Source: Pseudomonadota bacterium (lineage in GTDB: Bacteria; Desulfobacterota; Desulfovibrionia; Desulfovibrionales; Desulfomicrobiaceae). From it: 64,000 nt of DNA. Below, piece after piece: positions 35,392 to 44,347 of the stretch; the first letter of the stretch is position 1; every line of letters begins with the position of its first letter. The position numbers and the translations under genes are program-made. The stretch lies in assembly GCA_018902545.1 (NCBI GenBank), contig JAHIQM010000016.1:1-64000 (forward strand), given 5' to 3'. The notes beneath the pieces are model-generated. The model was not told the DNA's origin. It saw only the letters and a program-made list of their open reading frames with translations, and did no database searches.

Positions 35392-36091
35392 GTCATCAGT
35401 CCTTTTATGGGGTATCACCTGGGCCGCAGCCCTGATCATTATCTGCCCGGCCCGCGGAGCCTGCGCGGGGACCGAGACGCATATTCTGGCCTTTGGGGAC
35501 AGCCTGACCGCAGGCTATAACCTGCCCCCCTCCAAGTCTTTCGCCGCCCAACTGGAGCAGCGTTTGCTGGACCAGCGCCTGCCGGACCAGGGCCGCCGGG
35601 TCCGTGTGACCAACGCCGGCCTGTCCGGGGACACCACCAGCGGCGGCCGGGCCCGTCTGGGCTGGTCATTGCAGGACAAACCGGATCTGGTCATCCTGGA
35701 ACTCGGGGCCAACGACGGCCTACGCGGCCTGGACCCCGTCACCATGCGCGAAAATCTCGAAGCCATGATTAAGGAATGCCAGCAGGCCGGAGCCAGGATC
35801 ATACTGGCCGGAATGCGTGCCCCGGTCAATTGGGGAGAAACGTATCGGCAGGAGTTCGAACGGGTTTTTCCGGAGTTGGCCGAAAAACATGGGTTACCCC
35901 TGTACCCTTTTTTTCTCGATGGGGTTATAGGTAATTCAGCCCTGCTCCTGGATGACGGACTGCATCCAAATGCCGACGGAGTCGGGCGCATCGTGGACGG
36001 CATCCTGCCTCTTGTGCTGGAGCAAATGAACGAACTGGACGGCCGGAAGCAGCCCATGACCGGAACCGGGAACAAGCAGGAGAATTCATGA
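35390..36091 (+). CDS. tesA: TesA-type GDSL esterase/lysophospholipase (233 aa)
   Basis: An exported SGNH hydrolase. After a signal peptide (ITWAAALIIICPARGACA), block I reads FGDSLTAGYNLPP with the nucleophilic serine. The oxyanion-hole block III reads GANDGL and block V DGLHPN carries the catalytic Asp and His. TesA hydrolyses acyl thioesters, lysophospholipids and esters in the periplasm. A GGGAG ribosome site lies inside the start of the divergent ybbA gene. The stop overlaps the next gene by four bases, so tesA heads a plus-strand operon with two genes of envelope type. Confidence 0.92.
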
Positions 36092-36801
36092 CCAGTCTGC
36101 CTTTCGTGCTGCTGGGCGTCCTTATCGGTGCCTGGTTCTTGTCCTCCAAGATCATGCGCATCACCGTCGGCGCCCTGTCATCCCCCCGGGAACGCATGAC
36201 CCTGCGCTCCCACGTCCCCTCGGACCAGGACCTTCGCCAGCCCCTGCGCCAGACCGAAGACTGGGCCCGTGAACACGGATTCGAGGATGATGTCATGTTC
36301 GATTTCGAAATCGCCTCCAAGGAAAACACCCTCTTTTGCCGGACCTGGAAAAATGCCGGAGAGAAAACCTATCTCGTTTTTTATTACGGGATGGGAAAGC
36401 ATTTCATGGAGCTGGTCACCATTTACGATGACAAGACCGGCGTGACCACAACCAACGCCCCGGACGCCCACACCCTGCCCGCGGTTCCGGGAGCTTTCAT
36501 CCAGAGCTTTCCGGAGACCGAACTGACCAGCATGCTCGGGCTGCACCTGCAGGGCCGCACCACCCTGGAGCGGCGCACCGGCCTCACCCCCCAGGAACGC
36601 CAGGAGAGCACCATGGATCTCATCGCCAAGGCCCTCAAGCGCCAGGCCACCTACGTCATGTCCATCCCCGGATGGCAGTGGAAGGGGCTGTGGTGGATCA
36701 CCGTGCGCAAGAAGAAAATGGTCGGCAAGGATGTGGGCTGGCAGCTGGACCAGCTCGGCGTTTACGAGCCCAGCGCCACGCCGCCGGAGATGCTGCAATG
36801 A
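36088..36801 (+). CDS. Membrane-anchored protein of unknown function (237 aa)
   Basis: One N-terminal membrane segment (PFVLLGVLIGAWFL) is followed by a soluble domain with mixed strands and helices (MFDFEIASKEN, KTYLVFYYGMGKHFMELVTIY) and a basic C-terminal part with WQWKGLWWITVRKKK. I do not recognise a family. The start overlaps the tesA stop and the stop overlaps the next start, so it is translationally coupled on both sides. Context suggests a role linked to TesA/YbbAP or to the solute-binding protein that follows. Confidence 0.75.
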   Translation: MTSLPFVLLGVLIGAWFLSSKIMRITVGALSSPRERMTLRSHVPSDQDLRQPLRQTEDWAREHGFEDDVMFDFEIASKENTLFCRTWKNAGEKTYLVFYYGMGKHFMELVTIYDDKTGVTTTNAPDAHTLPAVPGAFIQSFPETELTSMLGLHLQGRTTLERRTGLTPQERQESTMDLIAKALKRQATYVMSIPGWQWKGLWWITVRKKKMVGKDVGWQLDQLGVYEPSATPPEMLQ

Positions 36802-37586
36802 AAGCCCGCCTCGGGCCGGGGCTAGTCCTTGGCCTGCTGCTGGTGCTGCTTGCGCCGATTTTTGTCTGGGCGCTGGATTCAGCGGAGCCGGACATAAAGG
36901 TGGCCTACCTGGAACGACCGCCCTATTACTGGACGGACAACGGCCAGCCCAGGGGATTTTTGCTTGAACTGACGCAACGGATTTTCCGCCTGGCCGGAAT
37001 CAGGACAGCCTACGCGCCCGCCCCTCCCAACCGCATCATCGCGGACCTGCGCGAAGACCGCGAGCCCATCTGCTCCATCGGATGGTTCCGAAATCCCGAA
37101 CGGGAGCGCTACGCCAGATTCAGCCTGCCCATCTACAGGGACAAGCAGCTGGTAATTTTGACCACCAAAGACCGGGCCGCAAATTTCAGAAACCATGATC
37201 GCCTGCAGGATGTCTTTAGCGACCCGTCCCTGGTATTGGCACAGGTTGCATCCTTTTCCTTCGGCGAGACAGTGGACGGCCTGCTCGAAAAAACTCCCGC
37301 CCGAAGCCTGACCGTGTCCTCGGGCCAAAGCGTTCTGCCCCGACTCATTCTGGAAGGACGGGTGGCGTACATGCTCGTGGCTCCAGAAGAGGTGCCGACG
37401 CTGCTGCAATCCGCCAACGTCGATCCCGGACTCTTTGTCCAGCTGACCATGCGGGACACCCCCGCAGGCAATCTGCGCCATCTCATTTTCAGTGCGCGGG
37501 TGTCCGAGGATATGCTCAGAAAGGTCAATGCCGCCATCAAGGTCCTGACCGATCAGGAAGCCCTTTTGTCCCCGGAGCAGCCCTGA
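36798..37586 (+). CDS. Periplasmic solute-binding protein, family 3 type (262 aa)
   Basis: The ATG at 36798 overlaps the preceding stop (ATGA) and gives a signal peptide (VLGLLLVLLAPIFVWA). The mature part begins like amino-acid-binding proteins (IKVAYLERPPYYWTDNGQPRG, then LELTQRIF) and keeps the two-lobe pattern, with YARFSLPIYRDKQLVIL at the hinge. Known members bind amino acids or related small molecules. No transporter permease or ATPase of the amino-acid type lies nearby, so it may be a stand-alone sensor-type binding protein. Confidence 0.8.
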   Translation: MKARLGPGLVLGLLLVLLAPIFVWALDSAEPDIKVAYLERPPYYWTDNGQPRGFLLELTQRIFRLAGIRTAYAPAPPNRIIADLREDREPICSIGWFRNPERERYARFSLPIYRDKQLVILTTKDRAANFRNHDRLQDVFSDPSLVLAQVASFSFGETVDGLLEKTPARSLTVSSGQSVLPRLILEGRVAYMLVAPEEVPTLLQSANVDPGLFVQLTMRDTPAGNLRHLIFSARVSEDMLRKVNAAIKVLTDQEALLSPEQP

Positions 37587-37588
37587 AC

Positions 37589-38293
37589 ATGACCCTGGAA
37601 CCTCTGGACTACAACCCGTCAAGGGAGCCGCATCTGGTCGTTCTGCACGAAGACCGGGACATGGTCGTGGTTAACAAGCCCGGCGGCCTGCTGTCCGTGC
37701 CAGGCCGCACCCCGGACCTGTTCGATTCGGTGCTCTCACGGGTGCGCGAAACCCACCCCCATGCCCAGGCCGTCCACCGCCTGGACCTCGGCACCTCCGG
37801 CGTGCTGGTCGTGGCCACCCGGCGCAAGGCCGAAGCTGCGCTGCGCGTGCAGTTTCAGGAGCGCCTGACCCGCAAGGTCTATCTGGCTAAAGTCGGCGGC
37901 GTGATGGCCGAAGACGCAGGACAGGTGGATCTGCCGCTCATCTGCGATTGGCCCAACCGCCCCCGGCAGATGGTCTGCCAGACCACCGGCAAACCGGCTC
38001 TGACAGACTTTCTTGTCCTTGAACGCGCCGAAGAGAGCACCCTGGTCCTCCTGCGCCCGCACACCGGCCGATCCCACCAGCTTCGCGTGCACATGGCCAG
38101 CCTTGGCCACCCCATCCTCGGCGACAACCTCTACGGCAACGCCAGGCAGGGCGACGCCTTGCTCCTGCACGCCAGTCAGCTGGGCCTCTATCACCCCTTC
38201 AGCGGGGAATGGACCGTGTTCCACGCCCCCTGCGACTTTGCCCCGCACGTCCTTCCGGTTGCGCTTGACCCCACTGAACCCGTGATGCCCTGA
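37589..38293 (+). CDS. rluA: RluA-type pseudouridine synthase
   Basis: The 234-residue enzyme has the catalytic motif HRLDLGTSG with the nucleophile-type aspartate at D66, close to D64 of E. coli RluA. RluA-specific landmarks are present: CDWPNRPRQMVC, GKPALTDF and TGRSHQLRVHM followed by GHPILGDNLYG. RluA converts uridines to pseudouridine in 23S rRNA (position 746) and in some tRNAs (position 32). There is no S4 domain, as expected for RluA. It follows the solute-binding protein by two bases and is probably in the same transcript as tesA. Confidence 0.92.
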   Translation: MTLEPLDYNPSREPHLVVLHEDRDMVVVNKPGGLLSVPGRTPDLFDSVLSRVRETHPHAQAVHRLDLGTSGVLVVATRRKAEAALRVQFQERLTRKVYLAKVGGVMAEDAGQVDLPLICDWPNRPRQMVCQTTGKPALTDFLVLERAEESTLVLLRPHTGRSHQLRVHMASLGHPILGDNLYGNARQGDALLLHASQLGLYHPFSGEWTVFHAPCDFAPHVLPVALDPTEPVMP

Positions 38294-38542
38294 GACGATT
38301 CACGCCCCTGTCTGATCCGCCCCAAACGCCCCTTATCGTCGCCATTCCCGCGCAGGTGACCTGCACCTTCGACGAGCCGTTGTGCCTCATAGTGACGATT
38401 GGTTCGTAATGCGGGAATGACTTTTAACGGTGTCTCGCAACGCGCAAAATTCCATAATGATCAATAAAATCGATGCACAGCTGAGCTTTCAATCCAAAAT
38501 AACGATTTGACCATAAGCCCGCCTCAGGTCAGATAGTTCCCC
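38294..38542. other. Intergenic region with a degenerate inverted repeat
   Basis: These 249 bases contain arms CATTCCCGC (near 38342) and GCGGGAATG (near 38412) about 60 bases apart, flanked by CGTCGC and ACTTTTAACGG. This looks like an old member of the GTCATTCCCGC-type dispersed repeats found elsewhere in the window. Downstream, the AT-rich 38440-38500 stretch may carry the promoter of the MauE-like gene. No open frame was found. Confidence 0.4.
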
Positions 38543-39046
38543 ATGATCCCAATTTGCTGGAAATCCTGGTCCTACGCCTTTGTGCGGATCGGACTGGCCA
38601 TGTCCTTTCTCGTGGCCGGAGTCATCAAGATCCTGGACCCCATGACCTTTGCCATGACCATCAACGCTTTTGGCATCCTGCCAGGGCCGCTGGTCCTGCC
38701 CGTGGCCTTTTTGCTGCCGGTGCTTGAGATCCTCGGCGCGGTGGCACTCATTTTCGACATCCGGGGCAGCCTTGGCCTTATCACCCTCATGATTCTCATG
38801 TTCATCGTGGTGCTCGGCTACGGGCTGCACATGGGCCTTGATATCGACTGCGGCTGCTACGGCCCGGGAGATCCCGAGGGTGAAGCCTTTGCCGGAATCC
38901 GTTCGGCGCTGTGGCGGGACCTGATCATGCTTGGATGCGCCACCCTGCTCTATGTCTGGCGGAAGATGCTTGGCGTTCGCCCGAACACGTTTGCCGGTAA
39001 ATATCAGTCCATCAAAACCTTTATTTTCAAGGATGAAACCGCATGA
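38543..39046 (+). CDS. MauE/DoxX-like membrane protein (167 aa)
   Basis: Four membrane segments and a conserved CGCYG motif after the third segment (DIDCGCYGPGD) place it with MauE/DoxX-type proteins. Some of these take part in moving thiols or building disulfides in partner proteins. The cysteine pair lies at the periplasmic face by the predicted topology. It overlaps the exported rhodanese gene by four bases. The two probably form a small membrane-plus-periplasm sulfur-handling unit, which would fit a sulfur-metabolising anaerobe; the exact reaction is unknown. Confidence 0.75.
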   Translation: MIPICWKSWSYAFVRIGLAMSFLVAGVIKILDPMTFAMTINAFGILPGPLVLPVAFLLPVLEILGAVALIFDIRGSLGLITLMILMFIVVLGYGLHMGLDIDCGCYGPGDPEGEAFAGIRSALWRDLIMLGCATLLYVWRKMLGVRPNTFAGKYQSIKTFIFKDETA

Positions 39047-39567
39047 AAAAGACGATTGCCCTTTTGGTGACCATGGCCTGCGTACTGCTGGCCAGCCCCT
39101 CCTTCGCCCTTTTTGAAAACAAGTTCGAGGCCGAAGTGAGCACGGAAACCGTCGCCGTGAAACTGCACCGCGACACCATTTCCGGAGGCTATGAACTGAT
39201 CGCCACGGGCGAACTCAAGAAGATGATCGACGAAGGCAAGGACATGATCATCATCGACACCATGCCCTACGAGGACAGCTACAAGAAGGAACACGTCCCC
39301 GGTGCCCTGCAGTTCCTCTTTCCCATTCCCGACATGCCGGAATGGAATGACGCTGAAACAGCGGGCAAAACCCAGGCCGACTTCGAAGCCATGCTCGGCC
39401 CCGACAAGGACAAGACCATCGTCATCTACTGCGGTTTCGTAAAGTGCACGCGCAGCCACAACGGCGCAGTGTGGGCCAAGAAGCTCGGCTACACCAACGT
39501 CTACCGCCACCCCGGCGGCATCTTCGCCTGGAAGGGCGCTGGATTTCCCATCGGAAAAATCAAGTAA
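39043..39567 (+). CDS. Exported rhodanese-domain protein (174 aa)
   Basis: A signal peptide (IALLVTMACVLLASPSFA) precedes a single rhodanese domain with IIIDTMPYEDSYKKEHVPGA and the active-site loop YCGFVKCTRSH. The loop holds two cysteines; the second is in the usual catalytic position. Rhodaneses carry sulfane sulfur as a cysteine persulfide and pass it on. The start overlaps the MauE-like gene (ATGA) and a strong terminator follows, which closes a two-gene operon. Confidence 0.85.
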   Translation: MKKTIALLVTMACVLLASPSFALFENKFEAEVSTETVAVKLHRDTISGGYELIATGELKKMIDEGKDMIIIDTMPYEDSYKKEHVPGALQFLFPIPDMPEWNDAETAGKTQADFEAMLGPDKDKTIVIYCGFVKCTRSHNGAVWAKKLGYTNVYRHPGGIFAWKGAGFPIGKIK

Positions 39568-39604
39568 GCATCACTTTCCCCTGGCAACACGTCCCTATCA
39601 GCAA

Positions 39605-39646
39605 CAAAGCCCCTGATCTCATCGTGGATCAGGGGCTTTGTTTTTT
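39605..39646 (+). terminator. Rho-independent terminator of the MauE-rhodanese operon
   Basis: A perfect 14-bp stem (CAAAGCCCCTGATC with GATCAGGGGCTTTG), an 8-base loop and six T residues lie 38 bases after the rhodanese stop. Confidence 0.95.
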
Positions 39647-39688
39647 CTCGGAGTCTTTTTTTCAATACTTTAAAATTATGGCAGCTTC

Positions 39689-40114
39689 TTACGCCCAGGG
39701 ATTGAACAGGCTAAGCCCGACATCCTTGAAATCGGAAGTATTCCGGGTCACGAGCACCATATCATGCCGCAAAGCCGTGGCCGCGATAAGCGAATCCATC
39801 ACACTCATGGGTTCGCCCTTCTGCTTCCGCGCGGCTGCCATTTTCCCCCACACGACAAAGACCTTCGCATCAAGGGGAATGATGCGCCCGTTGAACTGCC
39901 CGACCAATTCCTCGCTTAGCCAAACTTCCAGTTCGGTCCGGCGGTTCGACGCTGCAAGATTGCTGATCCCGCACTGAATTTCGCCGATGGTCACCGCACT
40001 CAGATGCGCATTGTCCATCTCAAAGGAATTCAGCCATTCTATAACCCTCGGCTCCGGTCTTGGCTTGACAAATTCTGAGATGACGCAGGTATCGAGAAGG
40101 TAGCGTTGGCTCAC
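39689..40114 (-). CDS. vapC: VapC/FitB-type PIN-domain toxin (141 aa)
   Basis: A PIN-domain RNase with conserved acidic residues in the expected places: D8 (LLDTCVISE), E14, the Glu of GEIQCG, the Asp of SVMDSLIAATA and the Asp of TRNTSDF. These bind the metal ion used to cut RNA, often tRNA. The C-terminus (GLSLFNPW) is typical of the FitB/VapC group. The start overlaps the stop of the antitoxin gene by four bases. Confidence 0.9.
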   Translation of the reverse strand: MSQRYLLDTCVISEFVKPRPEPRVIEWLNSFEMDNAHLSAVTIGEIQCGISNLAASNRRTELEVWLSEELVGQFNGRIIPLDAKVFVVWGKMAAARKQKGEPMSVMDSLIAATALRHDMVLVTRNTSDFKDVGLSLFNPWA

Positions 40115-40362
40115 AGGTCAATCTCACGCAGGTCGTTTCGCTGATCCCTTTCAATGCAGAGTTCGCTGCTTCTTAAAGGTGAGACCATCAGAAAATCGCC
40201 CAGACGTTTTTTTGGAGCCGTCAGCTTCTTGTAGCCTGCGATGGGCATCACCACGACAACTTCAACCCCATGGCGCGTAATAACTTGCGGACCTTCCGAC
40301 ATGGCACGATCGATCAATTCGGAAAACTTGTTCTTTGCTTCCTGCAGTTGCCAAGAAATCAT
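40111..40362 (-). CDS. Phd/YefM-family antitoxin (83 aa)
   Basis: The N-terminus (WQLQEAKNKFSELIDRAM, then PQVITRHGVEVVVVM) is the DNA-binding dimer domain of Phd/YefM antitoxins. The C-terminal 25 residues (LRSSELCIERDQRNDLREI) would wrap around the toxin. It precedes and is coupled to the PIN-domain toxin gene, the classical order. Such antitoxins repress their own promoter, which should lie just upstream (40363-40440). No direct match for an operator was identified. Confidence 0.88.
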   Translation of the reverse strand: MISWQLQEAKNKFSELIDRAMSEGPQVITRHGVEVVVVMPIAGYKKLTAPKKRLGDFLMVSPLRSSELCIERDQRNDLREIDL

Positions 40363-40440
40363 AGCGCCCCCTAAAACCTGTCTAGACTGTCCAGATTATA
40401 TGGCGAAAACCAGGGAAGCGCAAGCACCCAGCACTGACAC

Positions 40441-42447
40441 CTATCCCACTACGTCATATCGGCTGAAAACCAATGAATAAAAAGCCTTGCCCTTGGTTCG
40501 CGAGCGAAGTTCCGTGGAAAAGCCGAACAGCTGGCGCATGGGGGCCATGGCCGTGATGCCGGATTCGATATCCGAGGTGCGCACATCGAGGATACGCGCG
40601 TTCTTGGCCCCGAGCAGGTTCACGCAGTCGCCCACGTAGTCCTGGGGCATACGCAACTCCACGCTCATGATCGGCTCAAGCAGCACCGGCGAGGCCTTGG
40701 ACAGGGCCTCCTTCATGGCCTCCAGCGCCGCCATGCGCACCCCAAGGTCAGTCAGGCCGTCCTCGAACGGGGCGATCTCAAGCAGAAAGGCTTCCACATC
40801 CGCCACCAGACAGCCTTGCAGCATTCCTGCCTGCAGGGCGTCTTCCATGGCCCTGAGCGCGATGTCCGTCTGGACCGTAGCCGGAAGGGCCGTCACGCAT
40901 CGGTTGCCGAGCCCCCGCTTGGCGGGACGGACCGAAACGCGGACCAGAGCGCGGTGCGTCTGATCCCCGATGAGCTTGCGACAGGAACCCTCGGCCTCAG
41001 CCTCAGCGGCAATGGTCTCGCGGAAAATGACCTGCGGGTTGCCGTAACGGAAACTCACCCCGCTTTCGCGGCGCAACCGCTCCAATACGACCTCCAGATG
41101 CAGCTCGCCCAGCCCGGCCACGATGAGCTGATCCGTGTCTTCGTCAGTGAACGATTGCAGGGTCGGATCTTCGATACAATATCTTTGAAGCAATGCTTGA
41201 AGTTTATCCGTGTCACTGGCGCTGCCCGGGACCAGGGCGACGTTCAGGACCGGCTGGATGATGTCGATATTCTCCAGACGCAGGGACTGTTTGCCAGAAA
41301 AAAGCGTGTCCCCGGTGATGCATTCCTTGAGGCCCGTGGCCAGGATAATCTCTCCGGCCCTCGCCTCGGGGATGGGCTCGTGTCGGTTGGCGTGCACGGT
41401 GTAGACTTTGTGAATCTTCTCAAAGCGCTCCAGCCGGGAATTGTACACCGCGCTGTTTTCCCCGATGTGTCCGTTGTAGACGCGCACAAAAATTTTCTTG
41501 TGCGCGCCCTCAAAAAGCACCTTGAAGACAAATCCCACGAACTGGTCTTCGCGAACCTTTTCCGACTCCATGCGTCGCAGCACATGGGCATGGGAATGGG
41601 ACTCCACCGGTGAGGGCAAAAAATGCGCGATACCGTTCATGAGCGGCTGCACGCCGATGTTCTTGAGCGCGCTGCCGCAATAGACCGGCACGGCCTGGCC
41701 CGTCAGGGTCGCCTTGCGCAGGGCCGCTCGCAGCTCGGCCTCGCCGATGCTCTCGTCGGCCAGATAGCGCTCCATGATCAGATCGTCGAAATCGGCCACG
41801 GTCTCGATCAGCTCCCTGCGCCGGATCGCAAGCATCTCGCGGTCTGCGGCCTCCGGGTCGGATTCCAGGACCGTCGAACCCTGGTCGGCGGGATCGAAAA
41901 CAAGGGTCTTGCAGCGCAAAAGATGCAGCACCCCGCCCTCGATGCTCACGGACGGCACCGTCACCGGCAGCGGCCTGACCCCCAGGCGGGCCTGGATGTC
42001 ACGCGTCACGCGCCAGAAATCCGCGCCCGGCCGGTCGGTCTTGTTGATGAAGACCAGCCGGGGCAGCCCGTACTTGCTTGCCTGCCGCCACACCGTCTCA
42101 CTCTGGGACTCGATGCCGTTGACCCCGCAGAAAACGACCACCGCGCCGTCGCAGACCCGCAGCGCGCGCTCCACCTCGACGTTGAAATCAACGTGCCCAG
42201 GAGTGTCGATGATGTTGACCTGACTGCCTTCCCAGTGAATCGACGTGCAGGCCGAGGTGATGGTGATGCCTCTCTTCTGCTCTTCCTCAAGGTAATCCAT
42301 GGTCGCGTTGCCGTCATGGACCTCGCCAAGCTTGTGGATCTTGTGCGCGTAGAAAAGCAGGCGCTCGGTGAGCGTGGTCTTGCCCGCGTCGATGTGAGCG
42401 ATGATGCCGATGTTGCGGATGGAGGAATCGATGTCGTGTTTCTTCAT
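40441..42447 (-). CDS. Elongation factor G paralogue (668 aa)
   Basis: A translational GTPase with G1 AHIDAGKTT (17-25), switch I region RGITITSACTS, G3 DTPGHVDF and G4 NKTD, followed by domains II to V with the EF-G order (GELHLEVVLERL; LLEPIMSVELRMPQDYVGD). It is a little shorter than canonical EF-G and lies outside the rpsL-rpsG context, next to a toxin-antitoxin pair. It is therefore most likely a second copy (EF-G2-like) rather than the main factor. It could act in translocation, ribosome recycling or ribosome protection. No strong ribosome site is visible ahead of the ATG. Confidence 0.85.
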   Translation of the reverse strand: MKKHDIDSSIRNIGIIAHIDAGKTTLTERLLFYAHKIHKLGEVHDGNATMDYLEEEQKRGITITSACTSIHWEGSQVNIIDTPGHVDFNVEVERALRVCDGAVVVFCGVNGIESQSETVWRQASKYGLPRLVFINKTDRPGADFWRVTRDIQARLGVRPLPVTVPSVSIEGGVLHLLRCKTLVFDPADQGSTVLESDPEAADREMLAIRRRELIETVADFDDLIMERYLADESIGEAELRAALRKATLTGQAVPVYCGSALKNIGVQPLMNGIAHFLPSPVESHSHAHVLRRMESEKVREDQFVGFVFKVLFEGAHKKIFVRVYNGHIGENSAVYNSRLERFEKIHKVYTVHANRHEPIPEARAGEIILATGLKECITGDTLFSGKQSLRLENIDIIQPVLNVALVPGSASDTDKLQALLQRYCIEDPTLQSFTDEDTDQLIVAGLGELHLEVVLERLRRESGVSFRYGNPQVIFRETIAAEAEAEGSCRKLIGDQTHRALVRVSVRPAKRGLGNRCVTALPATVQTDIALRAMEDALQAGMLQGCLVADVEAFLLEIAPFEDGLTDLGVRMAALEAMKEALSKASPVLLEPIMSVELRMPQDYVGDCVNLLGAKNARILDVRTSDIESGITAMAPMRQLFGFSTELRSRTKGKAFYSLVFSRYDVVG

Positions 42448-42464
42448 AAATTCAACCGGATTGG

Positions 42465-43178
42465 TCAGGAGAAGGTGGAAGTACGGTAACGGAACGTGTC
42501 GGGAGTGATGACATCCCAGACCCAGCAGCCAAGCAGCCGCTTGGCCATGACCACGGGCGCGCAGTCGGGCTCACCCCCGTAACAGATGTAGGGGCGGCCC
42601 TGCACCGCAACCTCGGCGGTGACGGCCTTGTAAGCCTGCACATACCCGCTATCGGGAAGGCGGATCTCCACCCCGTACGCGGCCGGATCGGGGCGCAGCG
42701 TGCGTGGATAGGCGAGAGCCGCCCCGGCCAGATCCACGCAGATCCCCTGCCCACTCGCCGCGAGCAGCTTCAGCACAGGTTCCGGATCGGCCGTGAAGAC
42801 CTGATCCACGGACAGAAAATCGCAGCCGAACAGGAGCGGGTCAGTCACGGGCCCGGAAACGTGCACGACCAGGGTACCGACCTTGGCCACCAGGGCCTGG
42901 ACCATGGCCGAAAAAAGGGCCGGCAAGGGAAAACGGCGCAGATCCGCCGCGAAAAATGCCCATTCAAGCCGCTCGCAGCGTACGCTCTGCTCCACATGAC
43001 CCAGACGCCTGGCCTGCATGACCGGCTCGACGCCGTCCTGGGCCAGGGCATAGGCAAAGCTTACGGCATTCTTGATCACCGATCTTTGTACCGCCGGACA
43101 GCGCTCGTACGCCTCGCCGAAAGCATCGTCGTCAATGTCCGGGACAAGGCCGTTCTCGGCCAGCAAATCTTCGATCAC
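42465..43178 (-). CDS. Conserved protein of unknown function (237 aa)
   Basis: The frame starts at GTG 43178 behind AGGAG and ends 17 bases before the EF-G-like gene, so the two may be cotranscribed. The protein has a helical N-terminal part and an alpha/beta part with hydrophobic strands (VGTLVVHVSGPV, ICVDLAGAALAYP) and a Cys-containing stretch (YICYGGEPDCAPVVMAKRLLGCWVW). No signal peptide or membrane helix is evident. I do not recognise a family. The leucine-operon terminator separates it from leuB, so its function need not concern leucine. Confidence 0.7.
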   Translation of the reverse strand: MIEDLLAENGLVPDIDDDAFGEAYERCPAVQRSVIKNAVSFAYALAQDGVEPVMQARRLGHVEQSVRCERLEWAFFAADLRRFPLPALFSAMVQALVAKVGTLVVHVSGPVTDPLLFGCDFLSVDQVFTADPEPVLKLLAASGQGICVDLAGAALAYPRTLRPDPAAYGVEIRLPDSGYVQAYKAVTAEVAVQGRPYICYGGEPDCAPVVMAKRLLGCWVWDVITPDTFRYRTSTFS

Positions 43179-43193
43179 CTCGCGCTCCTGGAG

Positions 43194-43226
43194 AAAAAAA
43201 TGGGCAGGTCATGCATGACCTGCCCA
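43194..43226 (-). terminator. Rho-independent terminator of the leucine operon
   Basis: A perfect palindrome (13-bp arms, TGGGCAGGTCATG and its complement, 43201-43226) is followed on the minus strand by seven T residues (43200-43194). It lies about 50 bases after the leuB stop. Confidence 0.9.
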
Positions 43227-43273
43227 GTGTCCCATATTTCAAGGCGTTGTACAACAGGTGCGCCAGGCAAAGT

Positions 43274-44347
43274 TCAGATGGCCCCTGCCACCAGTGCGCC
43301 CATTTCCGCGCAGCCGACCTTGCGGCCTTCTCCAACATAGATGTCGCCGGTGCGGTAACCCTGGGCCAAAACGCTCTTGACCGCCGCGTCGATGGACTCG
43401 GCCTCGGCCTCCAGGCCGAAGGCGAAGCGCAGCATCATGGACACGGACAGGATGGTCGCCAAGGGGTTTGCGATGTCGCGGCCCGCGATGTCCGGGGCCG
43501 AGCCGTGGATGGGCTCGAACAGGGCCGGTCCTCCCGATCCCATGGATGCCGAGGGCAGCATGCCGATGGAGCCGGTGATGATGGACGCCTCGTCGGAGAG
43601 AATGTCGCCGAAAAGGTTCTCGGTCACGATGACGTCAAACTGCGAAGGGTCGCGGATGAGCTGCATGGCCGCGTTGTCCACGTACATGTGCGAGAGCTCG
43701 ACATCCGGATATTCAGCCGCCGTGCGGATGGCCACCTCGCGCCACAGGCGCGACACGTCCAGCACATTGGCCTTGTCCACGGAGCACAGCTTCCCCCCGC
43801 GCTTGCGCGCGATCTCGCTGGCCACGCGCACGATGCGCTCGATCTCGGACTCGGAGTAGATCATGGTGTTGAAGGCTGCCCGCTCTCCGTTGACCACGGT
43901 CTCGCCGCGCGGCTCCCCAAAATAAGCCCCGCCCGTAAGTTCGCGCACGACCATGATATCAAGGCCCTGCTTGATGATGTCCGGACGCAGATACGACGCC
44001 CCCGCCAGCTCAGGAAAAAGCACGGCCGGGCGCAGGTTCGAAAAAAGGCCCAGGGCCTTGCGGATGCCGAGCAGCCCCTTTTCAGGGCGGATGGCCGGGT
44101 CGATCTCGTCCCATTTGGGGCCGCCCACCGCACCCAGCAGCACCGCGTCCGCAGCCTTGCAGGCGGCCACGGTGGCATCGGGCAGAGGATTGCCCACGGC
44201 GTCGATGGCTGCGCCGCCGATGAGCGCCGTCTCGGTCTGAACGGTGTGTCCAAACTTCGCCGCCACCTTCTCCAGCACCTTCACGGCCTGGGTCACTATC
44301 TCAGGGCCTATGCCGTCGCCGGGCATGAGGCAGATTTTCATTTGCAT
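43274..44347 (-). CDS. leuB: 3-isopropylmalate dehydrogenase
   Basis: The 357-residue enzyme oxidises and decarboxylates 3-isopropylmalate with NAD in the third step of leucine synthesis. It starts with the family signature [12 protein letters not shown], and has the substrate-binding [19 protein letters not shown] region and the metal/NAD-binding segment [14 protein letters not shown]. The start at 44347 (MQMKIC) follows GGAG at good distance; MKIC at 44341 is an alternative. It is the last gene of the leuA-leuC-leuD-leuB series and a strong terminator follows. Confidence 0.97.
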   Translation of the reverse strand: MQMKICLMPGDGIGPEIVTQAVKVLEKVAAKFGHTVQTETALIGGAAIDAVGNPLPDATVAACKAADAVLLGAVGGPKWDEIDPAIRPEKGLLGIRKALGLFSNLRPAVLFPELAGASYLRPDIIKQGLDIMVVRELTGGAYFGEPRGETVVNGERAAFNTMIYSESEIERIVRVASEIARKRGGKLCSVDKANVLDVSRLWREVAIRTAAEYPDVELSHMYVDNAAMQLIRDPSQFDVIVTENLFGDILSDEASIITGSIGMLPSASMGSGGPALFEPIHGSAPDIAGRDIANPLATILSVSMMLRFAFGLEAEAESIDAAVKSVLAQGYRTGDIYVGEGRKVGCAEMGALVAGAI

